Shown one piece after another: positions 40,301 through 48,959 of a stretch of DNA of 64,000 nucleotides. Position 1 is the stretch's first letter, and every line of letters begins with the position of its first letter. The translations under genes were made by a program, and so were the position numbers. The DNA lies in assembly GCA_016711825.1 (NCBI GenBank), contig JADJSG010000004.1, positions 1 through 64,000 of the forward strand. The letters run 5' to 3'. The DNA is from Bacteroidota bacterium (GTDB taxonomy: Bacteria; Bacteroidota; Bacteroidia; Chitinophagales; Chitinophagaceae). The notes under the pieces are model-generated. The model saw only the letters and a program-made list of their open reading frames with translations. It did no database searches and was not told where the DNA came from.

Positions 40301-40306
40301 GGACCA

Positions 40307-40314
40307 CAAATGTA
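40307..40314 (-). promoter_or_regulatory. -7 promoter element close to the engB start
   Basis: TACATTTG on the minus strand, 6 nt before ATG 40300. Confidence 0.5.
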
Positions 40315-40543
40315 AAGTAAAATTATAATACCATTGTGATTTATGCCAAACCGAGGGTTCATTAAAGTAATAAATAGACAAAAGGTGGGTCAGTTGATTA
40401 TATAAAACATACCCAACATATACACTATGAATAGGCGCTTTTTTGAATGTCTAAATGAATGTATCTACGTCAATTTGTCCTAAAACATATCATTGGCAAA
40501 ATAATTGACTAAACTAATGTTGAAAACTAAAAACAATAGGACG

Positions 40544-41134
40544 ATGAGCGAAAAAACCCATGAAAACGAGGTAAAGACCCCACAAGATCAAAACAATGAA
40601 AATATGTCTGACAATCAAACCATTGAAAATGTGTCAGAAAATGTTGATTTGAATGAAAATATGACCGACGAATCAGCTATTGAAAAATTGCAACAAGAAG
40701 TAGCCTCTTGGAAAGATCAATATGTAAGACTCGTAGCAGAATTTGACAATTTCAAGAAACGTTCATTCAAAGAAAAAATGGAAACCATACAGACTGCTGG
40801 CAAAGATGTGATGCTAAGTTTACTCGATGTAGTAGATGATAGCGAACGAGCAGAAAAACAGCTTGAAACAGCCACAGATGTAAAAGCCCTTAAAGAAGGG
40901 ATGCAATTGGTATTTAACAAACTAAAACATACCCTGCAACAAAAAGGATTGAAGTCATTTGATAGTATTGGCCAAGCATTTGATGTTGAAAAACATGAAG
41001 CAGTTACTGAAATACCTGCCCCATCTAAAAAAATGGAAGGTAAAGTTATTGACGAATTACAAAAAGGCTACTTACTCAATGACAAATTGATACGTTATGC
41101 TAAAGTCGTGATTGGCAAATCAAATGAATCCTAA
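40544..41134 (+). CDS. grpE: Nucleotide exchange factor GrpE
   Basis: 196 aa from ATG 40544 (MSEKTHENEV). Releases ADP from DnaK in the Hsp70 cycle. An acidic, asparagine-rich N-terminal tail precedes a coiled coil (EKLQQEVASWKDQYVRLVAE at about 52-71), then FDNFKKRSFKEKMETIQTAG and the C-terminal beta domain with KHEAVTEIPAP and YLLNDKLIRYAKVVIGK. In-frame starts at 40505 and 40517 would add up to 13 residues. A TAATGTTG box near 40516 favours the later start. dnaJ follows 33 bp downstream; dnaK is elsewhere. Confidence 0.92.
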   Translation: MSEKTHENEVKTPQDQNNENMSDNQTIENVSENVDLNENMTDESAIEKLQQEVASWKDQYVRLVAEFDNFKKRSFKEKMETIQTAGKDVMLSLLDVVDDSERAEKQLETATDVKALKEGMQLVFNKLKHTLQQKGLKSFDSIGQAFDVEKHEAVTEIPAPSKKMEGKVIDELQKGYLLNDKLIRYAKVVIGKSNES

Positions 41135-41167
41135 ACCATCATATTGTAGAGGAATTTAATAAAACAC

Positions 41168-42313
41168 ATGAAAAGAGATTTTTACGAAATACTGGGCGTA
41201 AGCAAAAATGCTTCGGCTGATGAAATAAAAAAAGCTTACCGAAAAGTAGCTATGCAGTATCACCCTGACAAAAATCCTGGGGATAAGGCTGCCGAAGAAA
41301 AATTTAAGGCGGCAGCTGAGGCTTATGAAGTATTGAGCAATGCAGACAAAAAACAGCGATATGACCAATATGGACATGCTGGCTTGGGTGGTGCCGCAGG
41401 TGGTGGCGGATTTGGTGGTGGTGGATTTGGCGGTATGCGCATGGAAGATATTTTCGAAAACTTCGGCGATGTATTTGGTGGCGGATTTGGTGGCGGCGGA
41501 AGCAGAAGCCGCGGTGGTGGCAATAGAGGCTCTAACCTTCGAGTAAAAGTAAAATTGAACTACGAAGAGATTTTGAAAGGTGCTCATAAAACCATTAAAG
41601 TAAAAAAATATGTACGTTGTGATACTTGTGCAGGGGTAGGTGCCAAAGACAAATCATCGATTCAAAACTGTAGCACCTGTGGTGGTAGCGGTCAGGTAAG
41701 AAGAACGCAACAAACTTTTTTAGGTCAAATGCAAACCGTGACTACATGTCCAGCTTGTAATGGCGACGGATCACAGATATTAAATAAATGTAGCCCATGT
41801 AAAGGCGAAGGTCGCGTATATGGCGAAGATACCATTAGCCTCGACATACCCGCAGGTGTGCAAGAAGGCATGCAACTGAGTGTAAATGGCAAAGGAAATG
41901 CTGGTGAACGAAACGGACCTGCTGGCGATTTGCTGGTGGTAATAGAAGAAGAAAAACATGCTGAACTCATGCGTGAAGGCTTGAATGTATTGTTTGAACT
42001 CAATCTTTCGTTTCCTGAAGTGGTCATGGGGCTTGAAGCAGAAGTGCCAACCATTACAGGTAAAGCAAAAATAAAAATACCTGCAGGTACTCAAGCTGGT
42101 AAAATATTACGATTAAAAGGCAAAGGATTTCCAAGTGTCAATAGTTACGAAAAAGGCGACCAATTAATCAATATCAATGTTTGGACTCCTCAACATTTAA
42201 GTAGTGAAGAGAAAAAAATATTGGAAAAATTAAAAGACTCTCCCAACTTCAAACCCGACTTTTCAAAAACGGACAAAAGCTTTTTTGATAAAATAAGAGA
42301 AGCTTTTAGTTAG
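41168..42313 (+). CDS. dnaJ: Molecular chaperone DnaJ
   Basis: 381 aa, type I Hsp40. J domain at residues 1-70 with HPD at 32-34; glycine/phenylalanine-rich linker (about 77-120). Four zinc-finger repeats [24 protein letters not shown] and CSPCKGEG at about 150-220 are all intact. The C-terminal substrate-binding domain includes [20 protein letters not shown] and [20 protein letters not shown]. Forms an operon with grpE and activates the DnaK ATPase. Confidence 0.96.
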   Translation: MKRDFYEILGVSKNASADEIKKAYRKVAMQYHPDKNPGDKAAEEKFKAAAEAYEVLSNADKKQRYDQYGHAGLGGAAGGGGFGGGGFGGMRMEDIFENFGDVFGGGFGGGGSRSRGGGNRGSNLRVKVKLNYEEILKGAHKTIKVKKYVRCDTCAGVGAKDKSSIQNCSTCGGSGQVRRTQQTFLGQMQTVTTCPACNGDGSQILNKCSPCKGEGRVYGEDTISLDIPAGVQEGMQLSVNGKGNAGERNGPAGDLLVVIEEEKHAELMREGLNVLFELNLSFPEVVMGLEAEVPTITGKAKIKIPAGTQAGKILRLKGKGFPSVNSYEKGDQLININVWTPQHLSSEEKKILEKLKDSPNFKPDFSKTDKSFFDKIREAFS

Positions 42314-42452
42314 GGCTTAATGCATCAGGTATGGCCATTGATTTAGGCATCGAAGGGAGACACAATGTGCATGTTTATTATGGATTTTCAAACTTTTTAA
42401 GAGGTCAATTTAGTACAAATACATGATGCTTAAACATGTATGAAACACTTAC

Positions 42453-43529
42453 CTATTTTGAATACTTTCTGTAAATATAAATCGCTAATAATCCGAATAA
42501 AAAATTGGGTATCCAAACAGCAATAAGTGGGTGCAAGTTGCCTTTAATCGCAAAGGTTGTAGAAAATTGCATCAGGAATATATAGATCGCACTGATCATT
42601 AATCCTACTGCCAAATGCACCCCACTCCCTCCCCTCACCTTACGCGATGCAATACAAGCACCGATAATAGATAAAACAAAAGCGGAAAAGGGGGAAGAGG
42701 TTCGACGATGAAATTCGATAAGATATTCATTCAATGATTGACTTCCTTTTTGTTTTTCTTTATTGATAAATGCATTTAATTCAGGTGTTGTCATCATTTG
42801 CTTGGCCTCCCTTTTTTCAATCAAGTCGGCAGGTTTAAAGGCAAACGTTTTATTTTTAAACAGTTGTATATCCAGGGTTTCATGAATGCCAGCCAGGTTT
42901 CTCATTACAGCTTCTTGCAACTTCCATTGTCCGGCAATACTGTCGTACGTACATCGGTCAGCACTGATTTTTTCAATAATCTCATTGCCTTTTAGTTTTT
43001 CATAGCTAAATCGATATCCCGTTTTCGATTCGGGATTATAACTTTGCATATAGATATATTCGTTTTGGCTAATGCGAATATGAAAATTATCATCTGAACT
43101 GTAATTACGCTCCCACAAATATTTTTCCTCAAATTTTAATCGACTCTTGTTGGCTTTAGGTATTACATAATGATTGGCCAATAGTAAAGCCAATGAAATA
43201 ATAGCAGCACCAATAATATAGGGGCGCAACATTCTTTTAAACGACATTCCACTACTTAAAATAGCAATAAGTTCTGACCTATTAGCCATTTTAGACGTAA
43301 AGAAAATAACTGCAACAAATATAAAAATGGGAAAAAGTAAGGCCAGGATATAAGGGATGAAATTCTTAAAATAAATAAGAATCTGAGATATGGGCACTTT
43401 TCTATCTACGAAATCATTTATTTTTTCGGTAAAATCTATAACAATCGCAATTACTGAAAATGCACCCAGTAAAAACACAAAAGTGCCTAGAAAATTCTTT
43501 AAAATGTATTTGTCAATTTTATTGAGCAT
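42453..43529 (-). CDS. lptG: LptF/LptG-family permease (LPS export)
   Basis: 358 aa. YjgP/YjgQ-type permease that extracts LPS from the inner membrane with LptB. Three helices lie at the N-terminus (FLGTFVFLLGAFSVIAIVID; FIPYILALLFPIFIFVAVIF; IIGAAIISLALLLANHYVIP), then a periplasmic beta-jellyroll (about residues 130-260) and three C-terminal helices (including FSAFVLSIIGACIASRKVRG). LptF and LptG are hard to separate by eye; G is a guess. Last gene of a five-gene minus-strand run, 32 bp after miaA. The matching LptB is at 3.4 kb. Confidence 0.88.
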   Translation of the reverse strand: MLNKIDKYILKNFLGTFVFLLGAFSVIAIVIDFTEKINDFVDRKVPISQILIYFKNFIPYILALLFPIFIFVAVIFFTSKMANRSELIAILSSGMSFKRMLRPYIIGAAIISLALLLANHYVIPKANKSRLKFEEKYLWERNYSSDDNFHIRISQNEYIYMQSYNPESKTGYRFSYEKLKGNEIIEKISADRCTYDSIAGQWKLQEAVMRNLAGIHETLDIQLFKNKTFAFKPADLIEKREAKQMMTTPELNAFINKEKQKGSQSLNEYLIEFHRRTSSPFSAFVLSIIGACIASRKVRGGSGVHLAVGLMISAIYIFLMQFSTTFAIKGNLHPLIAVWIPNFLFGLLAIYIYRKYSK

Positions 43530-43561
43530 GACGGGGGTGTAAACCTAATAAATAAAATGAT

Positions 43562-44500
43562 TTAAGTATTTAATGCATGTATAATGTTTTCATAATAAGC
43601 GTCAGGTACGTTAATTGTTGACATCTTTTTGGTATCATTATTTGATGAAATCCATTGGTACTGGTGCTGATGTTTAAACCACGTGATTTGGCGTTTGGCA
43701 TAATTCCGGGTATGTTGCTTTATTTTTTCAATAGCCAATTCCAATGAAATGGATTGATTTAAATAATCAAATAATTCAGCATAACCAACCGTTTGTAGTG
43801 ATTTTAAATGTTTAAAAGACGATAAATTTGAAACCTCTTCTACTAAACCTGCTAATATCATCTGATCTACCCGATCATTGATTCTTTGGTACAAAAGTTC
43901 GCGTGGCATGTCTAAAGCAAAATATTGTATGGCAAATGCACGTTGTTTTATTTGTTGTGTTCTATAAGTGAGAATTGATGTGCCCGTTGATAATTTAAAC
44001 ACCAATGCTCTCAACAGGCGATGAGGGTTTTGTTGCTCGCCCTGTTGAAAAAAAAGCGGATCTTTTATGGCAACTTCTTGTTGAAGCCAGCTCAACCCCT
44101 TAGATTGATATTCAGCATGAACATGATCTTCAATATCTTTATTGATTGCAGGCATCTCATCAATGCCTTCACACAATGCTTTGAGGTATAATCCGGTACC
44201 CCCAACACAAACAGCATAGTCATTGGTTTGAAATATCGAAGCAAGGGTTTGTAGTCCATACTTTTCATAAATACCTGCAGACATTTCATCTTGTATGCTG
44301 TGAGAGTCAATGAAATGATGTTTTACTTCCATTAATTCTTCACGACTTGGTTTGGCTACACCGATATTCATTTCACGAAAGCATTGTCTGCTATCAGCCG
44401 AAAGAATACTTGTATTAAAATGTTTAGCAAGCGAAATCGCAGTGGCGGTTTTGCCACTGGCTGTTGCGCCGCCTATGACGATGAGTGTTTTTAATGGCAT
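43562..44500 (-). CDS. miaA: tRNA dimethylallyltransferase
   Basis: 312 aa from ATG 44500 (MPLKTLIVIGGATASGKTAT). Adds the isopentenyl group to A37 of tRNAs reading UNN codons. P-loop GATASGKT, SADSRQCFREMNIGVAKP, VGGTGLYLKALCEG and the C-terminal QTVGYAELFDYLN and RNYAKRQITWFKHQ blocks are present. An upstream in-frame extension to 44632 overlaps the preceding pRiA4b-like gene and is not believed. Part of the operon with cca and lptG. Confidence 0.95.
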   Translation of the reverse strand: MPLKTLIVIGGATASGKTATAISLAKHFNTSILSADSRQCFREMNIGVAKPSREELMEVKHHFIDSHSIQDEMSAGIYEKYGLQTLASIFQTNDYAVCVGGTGLYLKALCEGIDEMPAINKDIEDHVHAEYQSKGLSWLQQEVAIKDPLFFQQGEQQNPHRLLRALVFKLSTGTSILTYRTQQIKQRAFAIQYFALDMPRELLYQRINDRVDQMILAGLVEEVSNLSSFKHLKSLQTVGYAELFDYLNQSISLELAIEKIKQHTRNYAKRQITWFKHQHQYQWISSNNDTKKMSTINVPDAYYENIIHALNT

Positions 44501-44519
44501 CCCTTCACTATAAAAAAAA

Positions 44520-45092
44520 TTAAATATCGCCTTCGAAACTTTCCTGACTTTCTTCGCCTCCTTCATCAAATTCATCCAACCCCATATCATCTTCTCCTTC
44601 ATCTCCAAACCCTTCTGCACCATTAAGGTCATATTTCTCTACGATTTCTACAACACTATCTTTTTCATTAGGAGAAGTGCCAAAGTTGACCGGGGAAATC
44701 CCCTCGCTTTTAATACACTTAGGATACTTAATCAGGTCTGAATTAAAAGGGGTGATGGTAATGATTTCAATTAAAAAGGTCCAGGCTTTGGGATGAACAC
44801 ATTCGTAAATAAATTTCTGATCAGGGTCTGTAATTAAAGCGCCAACAGGTGTTTTTTTCATACTGAGTGCAGGCGCATTTCGTAGATTTTTTTCTACGGT
44901 AGATGACAAGGTGATACCTTTCGTTCTCTTATCGTCGATGGCGTAAAAAAAAGCTTCCATTTTTTCAGGAAATTGCAAAGCAAACTTGATACAAGTATGT
45001 AATTCATAAAAAGTTTGGCTCGATACAATTTCTATATTTCTGTAAGTGGCATCATCTTCTTCCCAACTTACTTTAAATTTTAACAATGGCAT
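44520..45092 (-). CDS. pRiA4b ORF-3-like (IS1096 TnpR-like) domain protein
   Basis: 190 aa. Matches the pRiA4b ORF-3 family (first seen on a plasmid and in IS1096): FKVSWEEDDATYRNIEIVSS, TFYELHTCIKFALQF and WTFLIEIITITPF. The C-terminal 50 residues are strongly acidic and glycine-rich (GFGDEGEDDMGLDEFDEGGE). There are no transposon ends around it; it sits 29 bp after cca and 19 bp before miaA in a housekeeping operon, so it looks domesticated. Molecular role unknown. Confidence 0.75.
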   Translation of the reverse strand: MPLLKFKVSWEEDDATYRNIEIVSSQTFYELHTCIKFALQFPEKMEAFFYAIDDKRTKGITLSSTVEKNLRNAPALSMKKTPVGALITDPDQKFIYECVHPKAWTFLIEIITITPFNSDLIKYPKCIKSEGISPVNFGTSPNEKDSVVEIVEKYDLNGAEGFGDEGEDDMGLDEFDEGGEESQESFEGDI

Positions 45093-45121
45093 GGTAGTGT
45101 ATTCAATGAGTTACAAACATA

Positions 45122-46537
45122 CTACATAGGTTTTATATTTTGCTCATTTGCATACTGAAGCATAAAAGAAAATGCTTCCTCATAATTATTTTTGATAAGT
45201 CCGTCTAAAATGGCCTCACGTACAGCATCTTTTATTTCCCCTACCTCCTTGGATGGTGTGAGTCCAAAAGTTTGCATAATCAATTCACCAGAAATAGGTG
45301 GTTGCCAATTTCTAATTTTATCATTTTCTTCCACCGCTTTCAAACGCTCTTTGACCAATTCATAATTTTCTTTGTATTTAATGACTTTTTCCTGGTTTTT
45401 AGAAGTGATATCTGCATTACAAAGTGTCAATAAATCTTCCAGATCGTTTCCTGCATCAAACAATAATCTTCGAATGGCACTATCTGTAATATTTTCTTTG
45501 GTAAGACTCACCGGGCGATGATGTAATTGCACAATTTTTTGTACATATTTCATCGATTCATTTTGAGGAAGTTTTAAATATTTAAATATGCCAGGTATCA
45601 TTTGTGCACCTATCCATTCGTGATTATGAAAAGTCCAACCATGTCCTTTTTCAAAAAGTTTGGTAGCTGGCTTTCCTATATCATGCAACAAAGCAGCCCA
45701 ACGCAGCCACAGATTTTTAGTGTGTGGACAAATATTATCAAGCACTTGTAAGGTATGATAAAAATTATCTTTATGCCCCTTGCCATCAATATATTGGGCA
45801 CCCGCCAAATCAGTGAGGTGAGGAAAAATCAAGTGTAATAATTTAGTTTTAAAGAGCAAATCAAAACCAACAGATGGCTTATTACACATCATGATTTTGT
45901 TGAGTTCATCTGCTATTCTTTCTTTAGAAATAATCTCAATGCGAGCAGCATGTTCTTTGATGGCTTCAAACGTTTTTTCTTCAATATGATACCTCAGCTG
46001 TGTTGCAAAACGAATTGTTCGCAACATACGTAATGGATCGTCAATAAATGTTTGTGCAGGAGATAAAGGCGTTCGCAAAATTTTCTTTTCTATATCTGCA
46101 AGCCCATTAAAAGGATCTACAAGACAGCCGTAATCTTCTTTGTTTAAACTAACCGCCAAAGCATTAATCGTAAGATCTCTACGTAACTGATCATCTTCAA
46201 GGGTTCCATTTTCAACCAGAGGGTTTCGACTTTCACTTCTATACGATTCTTTACGTGCGCCAACAAACTCGATATCAATATCATCTAATTTGATTTGTGC
46301 GGTACCAAAGTTTTTAAAGACAGATACGGGTGGTTTACTTCTAAATAAACTGGCCACCTGTTCAGCTAATTCTATGCCATCACCAACACAAACAATATCA
46401 ATATCTTTTGTTTTCCGGTCTATAATTTTGTCTCTTACAAAGCCACCAATGACATAGCATGGCACTTGCATTTTTCGAGCAGCGAATGCAATTTTTTCTA
46501 ACAATAACAGTTCTTGTTTGGTACAAGGTATTTGCAT
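45122..46537 (-). CDS. cca: CCA tRNA nucleotidyltransferase/poly(A) polymerase with HD domain
   Basis: 471 aa. Class II nucleotidyltransferase that adds or repairs the 3' CCA of tRNAs. The active site shows VIGGFVRDKIIDRKTKDIDI with the DxD pair, the RRDLTINALAV motif and DDPLRMLRTIRFATQ (NTP-binding helices). An HD phosphohydrolase-like domain follows (RWAALLHDIGKPATK, WIGAQMIPGIFKYLKLP). CCA-adding and poly(A) activity cannot be told apart by eye. Second gene of the operon that ends in lptG. Confidence 0.9.
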   Translation of the reverse strand: MQIPCTKQELLLLEKIAFAARKMQVPCYVIGGFVRDKIIDRKTKDIDIVCVGDGIELAEQVASLFRSKPPVSVFKNFGTAQIKLDDIDIEFVGARKESYRSESRNPLVENGTLEDDQLRRDLTINALAVSLNKEDYGCLVDPFNGLADIEKKILRTPLSPAQTFIDDPLRMLRTIRFATQLRYHIEEKTFEAIKEHAARIEIISKERIADELNKIMMCNKPSVGFDLLFKTKLLHLIFPHLTDLAGAQYIDGKGHKDNFYHTLQVLDNICPHTKNLWLRWAALLHDIGKPATKLFEKGHGWTFHNHEWIGAQMIPGIFKYLKLPQNESMKYVQKIVQLHHRPVSLTKENITDSAIRRLLFDAGNDLEDLLTLCNADITSKNQEKVIKYKENYELVKERLKAVEENDKIRNWQPPISGELIMQTFGLTPSKEVGEIKDAVREAILDGLIKNNYEEAFSFMLQYANEQNIKPM

Positions 46538-46563
46538 GAGTTTGTTGCGTGTGTCTATAAAAT

Positions 46564-47253
46564 TTAAAAAATGTACATCAGTCTTGTACTGACAATATTA
46601 TTGTATTGTTGTTGTCGGCCAGTGAGATAATTGCTGGCATTTCGTATAGAAAGTAATGAATATTGCATACGCAAGTTAATCATCAAACCTTTATAAATAT
46701 GAGCGCCACCATTGAGTACAAAATTGATATCGTATTTTTTAAATGGAAACAGTTTGGCTTCACTTTCAAAAATTGCCCCATTCCCATCCCGAAAAGTTTC
46801 TTTACTACTGCCTAAGTAGGCACCCGAAAATCCAGCACCAAAGTTGTTTTTTTTCTGATCGAAATAGTTAATCAGCAAGGGAATTTCAGCATAATTTAAT
46901 CGTATTTTATAATCGGTAATCACCCCACTTTGATCGTTCATGAGTTTAGGCAATTGCGACAATCCCGCTCGAGCTCCTTTTTGGGCGTATAATAATTCCA
47001 TACTCAAAGAAACGGGATGACCTATGTTAATAAACAATGCCGCTCCTGCATTAAGGCCTACCCTATGATACCCAGCAAAATTATCACCATCTACCTGGGT
47101 ATAGTTAGCCCCAATTACTAAGCCACCTGCAAACAAGTGGTCATTATCTTCGCCAAACTGTGCCTGAACTTGCTGTGTGCATAAAAATACGAACAGAAAA
47201 ATACAGAAAAACTTAATTTGATTTACTTTCACCATCTTAAATATTGTTTTCAT
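46564..47253 (-). CDS. Outer-membrane beta-barrel (porin-family) protein
   Basis: 229 aa from ATG 47253. Signal peptide with hydrophobic core IKFFCIFLFVFLCTQQVQAQ, then alternating beta strands typical of the PorT/outer-membrane beta-barrel family: FAGGLVIGANYTQVDGDN, VGLNAGAALFINI and VSLSMELLYAQKG, ending LMINLRMQYSLLSIR and VSTRLMYIF (C-terminal aromatic). First gene of the cca-miaA-lptG run. TATATTTG (47263-47270) lies 9 nt upstream of the start. Specific substrate unknown. Confidence 0.75.
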   Translation of the reverse strand: MKTIFKMVKVNQIKFFCIFLFVFLCTQQVQAQFGEDNDHLFAGGLVIGANYTQVDGDNFAGYHRVGLNAGAALFINIGHPVSLSMELLYAQKGARAGLSQLPKLMNDQSGVITDYKIRLNYAEIPLLINYFDQKKNNFGAGFSGAYLGSSKETFRDGNGAIFESEAKLFPFKKYDINFVLNGGAHIYKGLMINLRMQYSLLSIRNASNYLTGRQQQYNNIVSTRLMYIF

Positions 47254-47269
47254 ATTACAATGCAAATAT

Positions 47270-47554
47270 ATGAGTATTAAATATACACCTGCTACTTTAA
47301 AAAAATTTGAAGAACTTTATGACGAAATAGGCTATTCGATAAGGTTTGAAAAAGGCAATTTCAATAGTGGCTATTGTATTTTACTTGACAAAAAAATTGT
47401 GGTAGTCAATAAATTTTTGACCTTAGAAGGCCGTATCAATGCACTGATTGATATTTTACCGAGTATTACTTTCGATTGCACTCAATTGAACACAGATGTT
47501 CGTCATTTCTATGAATTAGCCATGGCATCGCCTACCAAAAACAATACCCCTTAA
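47270..47554 (+). CDS. Small conserved-looking hypothetical protein
   Basis: 94 aa, not recognised by name. Starts MSIKYTPATLKKFEELYDEI, includes FEKGNFNSGYCILLDKKIVV and ends in a charged tail. No signal peptide or membrane segment, so probably cytoplasmic. Divergent from the outer-membrane protein gene; its ATG overlaps that gene's promoter box, so the two cannot easily be transcribed independently from the same position. Confidence 0.6.
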   Translation: MSIKYTPATLKKFEELYDEIGYSIRFEKGNFNSGYCILLDKKIVVVNKFLTLEGRINALIDILPSITFDCTQLNTDVRHFYELAMASPTKNNTP

Positions 47555-47665
47555 TTGACCAATTTCCCTTTAATAGTTACCAAATACTAATTAGAATCAA
47601 CCAGATTCTAAATATCAGTTCATAATAGGCTTAATAGACTCACATTTGTTGTGTAAAATTTAAGT

Positions 47666-48541
47666 ATGAAGCAGCTATTATTAATCGTTTTTTTTAGCAT
47701 TCTATGTGGCAATATAGCAATGGCTCAGCGATATTACATACGCAAGGCTATTGAAAAAGACATGGAGAAAAAACATGCAGCAGATAAACAAAAAGGCGAA
47801 GATGCTGTTGATGAACGCTTAGACACCTGGGAAGCTAATGATAAGGCATCGCGTGAAAAGATAAGCCCCTTCCCAACAATGAGTATGTCAATGGTTATAG
47901 AGTATCCTGAAAAACCAAAAAACAATGTAACCCTTGATTATTATTTTAAAAACTACGAATGCGCATCCGTATTTAAAATGCAAAAGGAAAATAGTGGCAT
48001 CGATCGTATGATTATGAATTTTAAAGCGGGTACAAGTACAATGCTCATGACTGATAGAAAAGGCAAAAAAACAGGCATGACTATGGAATTAAAAAATTAT
48101 GATTGGGTTGCTAAAAATGCAGTCAATAAAAGCAATAAAATGCTGGAAGATGGAGACGCTACAATTACTCCAACGGATGAATACAAAACAATAGAAGGTT
48201 ATAAATGCAGAAAATATTTATATGAAGATCAGAATTACAAATCAGACATGTGGGTAAGTAATCAAGTGGGTATGGATTATATGCAATTTAACCAGGCCGC
48301 ATACAGTGCCTTTGCCAATGCTAAAAACCAAAACAACAACGCCTATTACAAAGCGGGTATTCATGGGGTAGTGATACAGCATCATATGTATCCGAAAGGG
48401 GGCCGAAGTGAAGAAGCAATTATGACTTTAAAAAATATCAAATCGGGTTATGCCCCTGATGAAATGTTTAGCAGTGCAGGATATGAAGTAACAAAAATGC
48501 CTAGTATGAAAGAACTATGGAAAGCTTCGCAAGACGATTAA
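47666..48541 (+). CDS. DUF4412-family secreted protein
   Basis: 291 aa. Signal peptide KQLLLIVFFSILCGNIAMAQ, then a charged linker (AIEKDMEKKHAADKQKGEDA). Body with YYFKNYECASVFKM, STMLMTDRKGKKTGMTMEL, TITPTDEYKTIEGYKCRKYL and DMWVSNQVGMDYMQF matches DUF4412, a Bacteroidota family of unknown function likely acting in the periplasm. A strong hairpin lies 140 bp downstream. Confidence 0.7.
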   Translation: MKQLLLIVFFSILCGNIAMAQRYYIRKAIEKDMEKKHAADKQKGEDAVDERLDTWEANDKASREKISPFPTMSMSMVIEYPEKPKNNVTLDYYFKNYECASVFKMQKENSGIDRMIMNFKAGTSTMLMTDRKGKKTGMTMELKNYDWVAKNAVNKSNKMLEDGDATITPTDEYKTIEGYKCRKYLYEDQNYKSDMWVSNQVGMDYMQFNQAAYSAFANAKNQNNNAYYKAGIHGVVIQHHMYPKGGRSEEAIMTLKNIKSGYAPDEMFSSAGYEVTKMPSMKELWKASQDD

Positions 48542-48959
48542 TCCCTTAAATATTGATGCAATGATCCAAAAAATATTAACCATGTCCATCTTCATTTAAA
48601 AATACATTTCAACCATTCGTATCATTTAAAAATATATCACAGTAAGAAACTAAAATTATTTCTATACCTCCAAACCAAACCAACATAAAGCTGCCCAACG
48701 TGGCAGCTTTATAAATTTTATATTGTAATGGCATTATACCCATTTTTAAAAATGTGATTTACAAATTTTCCAGTATTTTACAAATCTTACAGTGATAAAT
48801 AATGATGGTAATAAATGTTAACTGTTTATTTGAAACATCCATAGAACAATTCCTTCTTTAATATCTGTATTATTACATTGTATTATTGTATTCAAATAAA
48901 TGATAGTTGCCACTGCTGGATTAAAAAATGACTTGTCATGTATCATAAAGATTCAACTT
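48542..48959. other. Gap between the DUF4412 gene and the amine-oxidase-like gene
   Basis: About 420 bp, AT-rich, with a strong hairpin at 48685-48712 and no recognisable gene. The flanking genes are convergent. Confidence 0.45.
48685..48712 (+). terminator. Strong hairpin, probable terminator
   Basis: ATAAAGCTGCC / GGCAGCTTTAT stem with a 6-nt loop, followed by AAATTTTATATT. The T tract is weak, so termination may serve both convergent genes. Confidence 0.6.
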
